In this document: positions 58,297-64,000 of the stretch, in pieces
How the letters are laid out: each line of letters begins with the position of its first letter
Position numbering within the stretch: the first letter of the stretch is position 1
NCBI GenBank assembly: GCA_937876375.1
Contig: CALEHY010000011.1
Span: forward strand, 1 to 64,000
Reading direction: 5' to 3'
Length of the DNA stretch: 64,000 nucleotides
Source: an uncultured Clostridia bacterium
GTDB lineage: Bacteria > Bacillota > Clostridia > Oscillospirales > Acutalibacteraceae
The notes under the pieces: generated by a model
Seen by the model: the letters and a program-made list of their open reading frames with translations, nothing else
The model's database searches: none
Told to the model about the DNA's origin: nothing
Translations under genes and position numbers: made by a program

Positions 58297-58737
58297 GTGG
58301 TGTACAGTTTGGGCAAGGTAAAATATTTGCTAATTGACGAGTCTATATTGCCTGAGGTGTATTCTAAGGTGATACTAGCGAAGAATTTGCAGGCTAGTGG
58401 CGATGCTGCTTCAGCTTCTGCTGCTGCAAAGATGGCAGGTATATCTCGTTCTGCATACTATAAGTATAAGGATAAGATATTCGAATACGCTAGCGAGGCT
58501 GAGGACACAGCCACCATCAACGCCAAGTTGCTCGACAACGCAGGAGTGTTATCATCTGTTATGAATGAGCTATATCTTGCTGGGGCAAATGTCATTTCTG
58601 TTAACCAGAGCATACCAGTAAACAATGTTGCTGACGTTACTATTACAGTTACTACCTCTGGTGTTAATATGACCAGCGATGATTTGGTCAGTAGGATAAA
58701 GACAATATCTGGCGTTAAGACAGTAGAAATAATTTAG
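58297..58737 (+). CDS. ACT domain protein (PheB-like)
   Basis: A 146-residue protein resembling Bacillus PheB (YszB), found next to homoserine dehydrogenase. The N-terminal half has a helix-turn-helix-like AKMAGISRSAYYKYKDKIFEY. The C-terminal half is an ACT domain (LLDNAGVLSSVMNELYLAGANVISVNQ) that probably binds an amino acid. The start is uncertain: GTG 58297, or TTG 58309 which is better spaced from GGGTGG. hom follows after 10 bases, so regulation of the threonine branch is plausible. Confidence 0.88.
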   Translation: MVYSLGKVKYLLIDESILPEVYSKVILAKNLQASGDAASASAAAKMAGISRSAYYKYKDKIFEYASEAEDTATINAKLLDNAGVLSSVMNELYLAGANVISVNQSIPVNNVADVTITVTTSGVNMTSDDLVSRIKTISGVKTVEII

Positions 58738-58747
58738 GAGGGGCAAA

Positions 58748-59965
58748 ATGAAGGTTGCAGTTATGGGCTACGGAACAGTAGGTTCTGGAGTCGTAGAGGT
58801 AATTGAAAATCATAAGGAAAGCATGGCTAGACGACTAGGTGATGATATTCTAGAGGTTAGTCATATTCTTGATTTGCGTGATTTTCCTGGTGATGAGCAC
58901 GAGGCTCTGTTCACCAAGGATTTTAACGATATTTTGAATGATGAAGAGGTCAAGGTAGTAGCAGAAACAATGGGTGGAGTTAACCCAGCATTCGACTTTA
59001 CCATGAAACTTCTTCAGGCTGGTAAAAGCGTTGTTACTTCCAACAAGGAGCTTGTTGCACAGAAGGGATTGGAGCTACTCAACACAGCCAAGGAGAATGG
59101 AGTAAACTATTTGTTCGAGGCTAGCGTTGGTGGTGGTATTCCTATCATTAGACCTATGGCACAGTGCCTTGCTGCTAACAATGTTGAGGGCGTTGCTGGT
59201 ATCCTTAATGGTACCACAAACTTTATCCTTACCAAGATGATTGAGGAGGATATGGATTTTGCTGACGCTCTAAAGCTAGCACAGGATAATGGTTACGCAG
59301 AGAAAGACCCTACAGCTGATATTGAGGGCTTTGATGCTTGCAGAAAGGTGTGTATTCTTGCATCTCTTGCATTTGGTAAGCATGTATATCCTAATCAGGT
59401 GCAGACTGAGGGTATCACCAATATCACACTAGAGGACGTGGCATATATTCACAGCGTTAACGGTGTTATAAAGCTTCTTGGTCAGATTAAGAATATCTCT
59501 GATGACAAGATTGCTGCATTCGTTAGCCCAGCTGTTGTGTTCCACGGTTCACAGCTTGCGTCAGTAAATGGCGTGTTCAATGCTATTCTTGTTCGTGGCG
59601 ACGCTGTTGGTGATGTATGCTTCTATGGTCAAGGTGCTGGCAAGCTTGCTACAGCTTCTGCTGTTGTTGCCGATATGATTGATTGTGGTGAGCATATCGA
59701 TAGTCGCAAGGCATTCGGTTGGGGCGAAGGCTCAGAGACCTATGTCGTTGATGAGAAGGATACTATCGAGATGCCATTCTATGTTCGTGCTATCGCTAGC
59801 GAAAGCAAGATTAAGAGTATTTTTGATGAGGTTAAGTTCTTGAGCCGTGTTGGTCAGCCATCAAATGAGGTTGCATTCATCACTGATTCAATGACCCAAA
59901 ATGCACTTGTTGCAAAGCTTGATGGTATCGAGGTACTAAATACCATCAAGGTTACAAACTATTAA
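58748..59965 (+). CDS. hom: homoserine dehydrogenase
   Basis: Hom reduces aspartate semialdehyde to homoserine on the way to threonine and methionine. The 405-residue length fits forms with a C-terminal ACT domain. The NAD(P) loop is VAVMGYGTVGSGVVEV. Catalytic-region marks are VTSNKELVAQKG, GGGIPIIRPMAQCL, LNGTTNFILTKM and DPTADIEGFDACRK with the catalytic lysine. The last 80 residues (EMPFYVRAIASESKIKSIFDE) look like ACT. It is preceded by AGGAGGGG. Confidence 0.96.
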   Translation: MKVAVMGYGTVGSGVVEVIENHKESMARRLGDDILEVSHILDLRDFPGDEHEALFTKDFNDILNDEEVKVVAETMGGVNPAFDFTMKLLQAGKSVVTSNKELVAQKGLELLNTAKENGVNYLFEASVGGGIPIIRPMAQCLAANNVEGVAGILNGTTNFILTKMIEEDMDFADALKLAQDNGYAEKDPTADIEGFDACRKVCILASLAFGKHVYPNQVQTEGITNITLEDVAYIHSVNGVIKLLGQIKNISDDKIAAFVSPAVVFHGSQLASVNGVFNAILVRGDAVGDVCFYGQGAGKLATASAVVADMIDCGEHIDSRKAFGWGEGSETYVVDEKDTIEMPFYVRAIASESKIKSIFDEVKFLSRVGQPSNEVAFITDSMTQNALVAKLDGIEVLNTIKVTNY

Positions 59966-60022
59966 ATATCTCTGCTTTAGCAGAATTTAACTCACCATTT
60001 GGTGAATATTTTGGAGGATAAT

Positions 60023-61231
60023 ATGGCACTTATTGTACAGAAATTCGGTGGCTCATCTGTTGCCAATGCCGAAAGAGTTATGAATGTTGCCCGTATTGTT
60101 ACTGATACCTACAAGGCTGGTAATGACGTCGTTGTAGTAGTATCTGCACAGGGTGACACAACAGATGATTTGATTGAAAAGGCTAACGAAATCAATCCTA
60201 CAGCAGCCAAGAGAGAAATGGACCAGCTTCTTACAGCTGGTGAGCAGATTAGTATTTCTTTACTTGCTATGGCGATTGAGTCACTTGGCTTTCCAGTAAT
60301 CAGCCTTTTAGGCTGGCAGGCAGGCTTTAATACTAACGCTGTTTATGGCTCTGCTCGTATTAAGAATATTAAACCTAACAGACTTCAGGCAGAGATTGCA
60401 AAGCACAATATCGTTGTTGTTGCTGGTTTCCAGGGTCTAAACAGATACGACGATCTCACCACACTTGGTAGAGGTGGCTCTGATACCTCTGCTGTTGCTA
60501 TTGCAGCTACTCTACACGCTGACAAATGCCAGATTTTCACTGACGTTGAGGGTGTATACACTGCTGACCCTCGCAAGGTTGAAAATGCAAAGAAACTTAA
60601 GGAAATTACCTACGACGAGATGCTTGAGCTAGCAACACTTGGTGCTCAGGTATTAAATAATCGTTCTGTAGAAATGGCAAAAAAATATTCAGTAGAGCTA
60701 GAGGTGCTCTCATCACTTAACCCTATTCCAGGTACTATTGTTAAGGAGGTAGCAAAAATGGAAAAAATGTTAATTAGAGGTGTAACAAAAGATAAGGACG
60801 TTGCACTTGTATCAGTTCTCGGTGTAAAGGATAACCCTGGTGTTGCTTTCAATATCTTCTCAAAGCTTAGCCAGAAGAATATCAATGTCGATATCATTCT
60901 TCAGTCATTTGGTCGTAATGGCACAAAGGATATCGTATTCACAGTTAGCAAGGACAATGGTCCAGTAGCAGTTGAGCTTCTTAAGAACTCATCACACCTT
61001 CAGGACGCTGATATTGTATGCGATACCTCTGTTGCAAAGGTATCTATCGTTGGTGCTGGTATGGAGTCACACCCTGGCACAGCAACAAAAATGTTTGAGG
61101 CACTTTATGAGCGTGATATCAATATCAAGATGATTTCTACCTCAGAGATTAAGATTTCTGTTATCATCAACGCTGATGACGCTGATAGAGCTGTATCAGC
61201 TGTTCATAACGCATTTATCCCAAATGATTAA
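60023..61231 (+). CDS. lysC: aspartate kinase
   Basis: Aspartate kinase starts the lysine/threonine/methionine pathway. The start is ATG 60023 (MALIVQKFGG) after GGAGGAT. The 402-residue protein has QKFGGSSVANAERV, VVVVSAQG, FQGLNRYDDLTTLGRGGSDTSAVA, and two C-terminal ACT domains (ISVLGVKDNPGVAFNIFSKL split as VSVLGVKDNPGVAFNIFSK, and VGAGMESHPGTATKMFEAL) that usually bind lysine and/or threonine. It lies 57 bases after hom. A second in-frame ATG pair (MEKMLIRGV) could give a beta subunit, as in Bacillus LysC. Confidence 0.95.
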   Translation: MALIVQKFGGSSVANAERVMNVARIVTDTYKAGNDVVVVVSAQGDTTDDLIEKANEINPTAAKREMDQLLTAGEQISISLLAMAIESLGFPVISLLGWQAGFNTNAVYGSARIKNIKPNRLQAEIAKHNIVVVAGFQGLNRYDDLTTLGRGGSDTSAVAIAATLHADKCQIFTDVEGVYTADPRKVENAKKLKEITYDEMLELATLGAQVLNNRSVEMAKKYSVELEVLSSLNPIPGTIVKEVAKMEKMLIRGVTKDKDVALVSVLGVKDNPGVAFNIFSKLSQKNINVDIILQSFGRNGTKDIVFTVSKDNGPVAVELLKNSSHLQDADIVCDTSVAKVSIVGAGMESHPGTATKMFEALYERDINIKMISTSEIKISVIINADDADRAVSAVHNAFIPND

Positions 61232-61345
61232 AATAATTGTGTCTTTTGCCTCATAACTGCGTTACACCAAAAATTGGCTCGGTCACATATCTGCATATGC
61301 TCTCGTTGGCCAAATTTTTGCCAAGCCTTGTTGTGAGACAAAGTC
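61231..61345. repeat. long palindromic 3'-end element, copy 2
   Basis: It begins 1-4 bases after the lysC stop with AATTGTGTCTTTTG. Left-arm parts TAACTGCGTTAC and CCAAAAATTGGC face right-arm parts GCCAAATTTTTGCC and CTTGTTGTGAG, with a central TCACATATCTGCATATG. The element ends CCATCAATT. It matches copy 3 at 63838 at most positions. Confidence 0.8.
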
Positions 61346-61376
61346 CATCAATTATTAAAATTTCACATTTTAATTA

Positions 61377-61408
61377 AAACGGAAGGTCACTTGACTTTCC
61401 GTTTTTTG
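61377..61408 (+). terminator. terminator after lysC
   Basis: The stem AAAACGGAAGGTCA / TGACTTTCCGTTTTTT. The start of an identical sequence (AAAACGGAAGGTCA) closes the window at 63985-63998. Confidence 0.88.
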
Positions 61409-61434
61409 ATTTGTAATTAAAGACAAACTAATTA

Positions 61435-61463
61435 TTGACATTGACATATTAATAATATATAAT
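61435..61463 (+). promoter_or_regulatory. greA promoter
   Basis: TTGACA (61435-61440), 17 bases and TATAAT (61458-61463), 45 bases before greA. A second TTGACA immediately follows the first but is too close to the -10 box. Confidence 0.75.
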
Positions 61464-61507
61464 TATAGAGTTAAAATTTGCAATTTTATTTCAAAGGAGT
61501 TTTTGAT

Positions 61508-61975
61508 ATGGCAGCAAAGACATTTAAAATGACAGTAGCAGGCAAGGCAGAGTTAGAGGCTGAGCTTGAAACCCTAAAAACAGAAGGTCGTATTGATATA
61601 GCTGAAAAGCTAAAGGTTGCACGTTCATACGGTGACCTTAGTGAGAACAGTGAGTATGATGAGGCTAAGTCAGAGCAGGCAAAGATTGAGGCTCGTATTA
61701 ATGAGCTTGAGTATCAGCTTGATCACGCTGTTATCATCGATGCTGGTGACAATAGTAGCGTATCTATGGGCTCAAAGGTTACAGTTGTTAGAAAGACTGA
61801 CAACAAGGAGCTACAGTACGAGATCGTTGGCTTTTCACAGACTGATCCAGCAGCTGGCAAGATTTCTGATGAGAGCCCAGTTGGTGCTGCACTTGTTGGT
61901 GCAAAGATTGGTGATATCGTCGTTGTTGAGGCTCCAATCGGCAACCTTGAGTTTGAGATTAAGTCTATCGACTAA
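61508..61975 (+). CDS. greA: transcription elongation factor GreA
   Basis: GreA binds RNA polymerase's secondary channel and rescues backtracked complexes by stimulating transcript cleavage. The start is ATG 61508 (MAAKTFKMTV) after AAAGGAG; the upstream in-frame TTG is rejected. The 155-residue length is usual. The coiled coil contains the tip residues in YGDLSENSEYDEAKSEQ (acidic DxxENxEY motif), and the C-terminal FKBP-like domain has SPVGAALVGAKIGDIVVVEAP. It precedes lysS by 30 bases, as in many bacteria. Confidence 0.97.
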   Translation: MAAKTFKMTVAGKAELEAELETLKTEGRIDIAEKLKVARSYGDLSENSEYDEAKSEQAKIEARINELEYQLDHAVIIDAGDNSSVSMGSKVTVVRKTDNKELQYEIVGFSQTDPAAGKISDESPVGAALVGAKIGDIVVVEAPIGNLEFEIKSID

Positions 61976-62005
61976 TATATTCCGTAAAATCGGGAGGAAA
62001 ATATT

Positions 62006-63838
62006 ATGGCAGGAAAGTTTGAAATCACAAAGACTGGTGATAGCACTTTCACATTTGAATTGATTATTGATGACAAGAGCGTTGGTAAGTCTCCTGTATT
62101 TGACAAGGAGGACGCTTGCAAGCGTGGTGTCAAGGCTGTAAAGAAGAACAGTCGTATGAAGGTACAGAACACTCTACAGAACGACGAGGAAAAGACTAAT
62201 CCAAAGTACTTGGTAGAGGCTGATGGCGATAAGGTTAAGTTCACCTTGTTTCTACAGACTGGTGCTGTTGCACTAGAGGGCTGTGCTGATACTGAGGCAG
62301 AGGCTCTTGAGATTATTGAGAAGATTGGCAACAATGCCAATGCTGCACCTATGGCTATGGCAGAGGTTGTTTTGTCCGAAAATGAGCAGAAGCAGATTAG
62401 AATAGATAAGCTTCTTGCTATGCAGGCTGATGGCAGAGATCCATTCGAGATTACTCTTGCAGACCAGACTCATCATAGTGACGAGATTAAGGCTAATTTC
62501 GATGAGCTTGAGGAAAAGGATGTTATCATTGCTGGTAGAATTATGACCTGGCGTGATATGGGTAAGGCTAACTTTGTCGATATTCAAGATAGAAATGGTC
62601 GTATCCAAGCATATGTTCGTATGAATGATATTGGTGAGGACGAGTTCAAGGAATTTAAGACTTGGGACCTTGGTGATATCGTTGAGATTAAGGGCTTTGT
62701 ATTCAAGACCAGAACTGGTGAGGTATCTGTTCATGCAAAGGAGATTAGACTACTATCAAAGTCACTCCTACCACTACCAGAGAAATTCCACGGTCTTACT
62801 GATACTGATACAAGATATCGTAGAAGATACCTTGATATGATTATGAATCCAGACGTTAAGGATACATTTATCAAGCGTTCAAAGATTATTTCTTCTATTC
62901 GTTCATATCTTGACAACCTTGGATTTATCGAGGTTGAGACCCCTATCCTTAACACAATCGCTGGTGGTGCTGCTGCTAGACCATTCATCACTCACCACAA
63001 TACACTTGATATGGATATGTATCTTCGTATCGCTACCGAGCTTTATCTAAAGCGTCTTATCGTTGGTGGTATGGAGCGTGTTTACGAGATTGGTCGTAAC
63101 TTTAGAAATGAGGGTATGGACGTTCGTCACAACCCAGAGTTCACTTGTATTGAGCTTTATCAGGCATTTACTGATTACCATGGTATGATGGATATTGCTG
63201 AGGCTCTTATCCGTAACGCTGCCACAGAGGTATGCGATAGTCTTCATATCGTGTTCAATGGCACAGAGATTGACCTTGAGTCCCCATTTAAGCGTATGAC
63301 TATGGTTGACGCTGTTAAGGAGTATAGTGGTGTTGATTTTGCTTCATTTATGAGCGATGACGCAAAGGCTATCGAGATTGCAAAGGAGAAGGATATCGAA
63401 ATTGCTCCTGGCAAGGCTACTTGGGGTGATATCCTTAACTCATTCTTCGAGGAGTTCGTTGAGGAGAATTTGACCCAGCCAACCTTCATTATGGATTATC
63501 CTGTAGAGGTTAGCCCTCTTACAAAGCGTAAGCCAGATTGCCCAGTTCTTACAGAGCGTTTTGAGTTATTCATCCTTGGTGGTGAGTATGGCAATGCTTA
63601 TTCAGAGCTTAATGACCCAATCGACCAGATGAAGCGTTTTGAGGCACAGATGAAGCTTCGTGAGGCTGGCGATGACGAGGCTAATATGATTGATAACGAT
63701 TTCGTTATGGCTCTCGAGTATGGTATGCCACCAACTGGTGGTCTAGGCATCGGTATCGATAGACTAGTTATGCTACTAACAGATAGCTATTCTATTAGAG
63801 ATGTCTTGTTATTCCCAACAATGAAACCTCTAGACTAA
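62006..63838 (+). CDS. lysS: lysyl-tRNA synthetase with N-terminal YegP/DUF1508-like domain
   Basis: A class II LysRS of 610 residues, about 115 longer than usual. The enzyme part starts near 122: OB-fold anticodon domain (VIIAGRIMTWRDMGKANFVD), motif 1 region TDTRYRRRYLDMI, motif 2 YEIGRNFRNEGMD, motif 3 GLGIGIDRLVMLL. Residues 3-50 (GKFEITKTGDSTFTFELI, SPVFDKEDACKRGVKAVKKN) follow the YegP/DUF1508 repeat, and 66-112 look like a second diverged repeat (KYLVEADGDKVKFTLFLQTG, TEAEALEIIEKIGNNA). The start ATG 62006 follows GGGAGGAAA, while internal methionines at 116 and 118 have no binding site, so the fusion is real. The role of the added domain is unknown. Confidence 0.95.
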   Translation: MAGKFEITKTGDSTFTFELIIDDKSVGKSPVFDKEDACKRGVKAVKKNSRMKVQNTLQNDEEKTNPKYLVEADGDKVKFTLFLQTGAVALEGCADTEAEALEIIEKIGNNANAAPMAMAEVVLSENEQKQIRIDKLLAMQADGRDPFEITLADQTHHSDEIKANFDELEEKDVIIAGRIMTWRDMGKANFVDIQDRNGRIQAYVRMNDIGEDEFKEFKTWDLGDIVEIKGFVFKTRTGEVSVHAKEIRLLSKSLLPLPEKFHGLTDTDTRYRRRYLDMIMNPDVKDTFIKRSKIISSIRSYLDNLGFIEVETPILNTIAGGAAARPFITHHNTLDMDMYLRIATELYLKRLIVGGMERVYEIGRNFRNEGMDVRHNPEFTCIELYQAFTDYHGMMDIAEALIRNAATEVCDSLHIVFNGTEIDLESPFKRMTMVDAVKEYSGVDFASFMSDDAKAIEIAKEKDIEIAPGKATWGDILNSFFEEFVEENLTQPTFIMDYPVEVSPLTKRKPDCPVLTERFELFILGGEYGNAYSELNDPIDQMKRFEAQMKLREAGDDEANMIDNDFVMALEYGMPPTGGLGIGIDRLVMLLTDSYSIRDVLLFPTMKPLD

Positions 63839-63960
63839 ATTGTGTCTTTTGTTCCACAACTGCGTTACGCCAAAAATTCGGCTCGGTCACATATCCACAT
63901 ATGTTCCCGTCGACCAAATTTTTTGCCAAGCCTTGTTGTGAACCAAAATCCATCAATTTT
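63838..63960. repeat. long palindromic 3'-end element, copy 3
   Basis: It starts at the last base of the lysS stop codon with AATTGTGTCTTTTG, then CACAACTGCGTTACGCC, CGGTCACATATCCACATATG, GCCAAGCCTTGTTGTGA and CCATCAATT. It is followed, as in copy 2, by the first half of a terminator (AAAACGGAAGGTCA) cut by the window end. Confidence 0.8.
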
Positions 63961-64000
63961 TTAAAGTTTATATTTTTGATTTGAAAAACGGAAGGTCATA

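Noticed and set aside
1..64000. CRISPR arrays, tRNA or rRNA genes, transposases, prophage
   Set aside because: No regularly spaced repeats, cloverleaf-like segments or transposase/integrase motifs were found on reading the window.

Overview
The window is a low-to-mid-GC Gram-positive (Firmicutes) chromosome segment that contains the replication origin. Gene content and order (dnaA-dnaN-S4 protein-recF-remB-gyrB-gyrA, rnpA-yidD-yidC-khpB-mnmE-mnmG-rsmG-parB-like-parA-parB, hprK, rapZ-whiA-dnaE-pfkA), single-membrane surface proteins (LCP family, SPNTG anchor) and abundant small palindromic repeats point to a Clostridia lineage, most like the Ruminococcaceae/Oscillospiraceae group. The species cannot be fixed from sequence reading alone. 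No rRNA, tRNA, CRISPR, prophage or insertion-sequence transposase was seen.

Layout. 1-0.6 kb: palindromic repeats and a candidate type I toxin-antitoxin locus. 0.7-4.5 kb, minus strand: a small hydrophobic protein, a folate operon (folE-folP-folB-folK) and a degenerate LCP-like protein, all reading away from the origin. 4.6-15.3 kb: dnaA, an oriC-like cluster of DnaA boxes between dnaA and dnaN, then recF, remB, gyrase and an LCP-family cell-wall ligase. 15.4-21 kb: mixed accessory genes (BspA-type leucine-rich repeat protein, histidine phosphatase, XRE regulator, MTA/SAH nucleosidase, VanZ-like protein). 21-32 kb: rpmH-rnpA-yidD-yidC-khpB, tRNA-modification genes mnmE/mnmG, rsmG, two ParB-family proteins, ParA, three parS sites, serS. 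32-36.4 kb: esterase, a repeat-rich gap, a sortase-type surface protein, galE, proS. 36.4-42.9 kb: the complete F-type ATP synthase operon, in which delta and alpha are encoded by one continuous reading frame. 42.9-53.3 kb: glycosyltransferase, hprK, glucokinase, murB, rapZ, whiA, dnaE, pfkA. 53.4-64 kb: a metal-export pair behind an ArsR/SmtB-type palindrome, a BNR-repeat lipoprotein with an AI-2E-type transporter, aspartate-family amino acid genes (ACT protein, hom, lysC), greA, and a lysyl-tRNA synthetase carrying an N-terminal YegP/DUF1508-like domain.

How it works together. The region is the housekeeping neighbourhood of an origin: replication initiation, the sliding clamp, gyrase, segregation (ParA/ParB/parS), ribosome and RNA maturation, membrane insertion, energy coupling, glycolytic entry with catabolite control, and cell-wall precursor synthesis. 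Most genes face away from oriC on both sides. The most unusual items are two gene fusions (delta-alpha ATP synthase and DUF1508-LysRS), the candidate type I toxin-antitoxin locus between two near-identical direct repeats, and a long palindromic repeat that starts at or within a few bases of the stop codons of three different genes.
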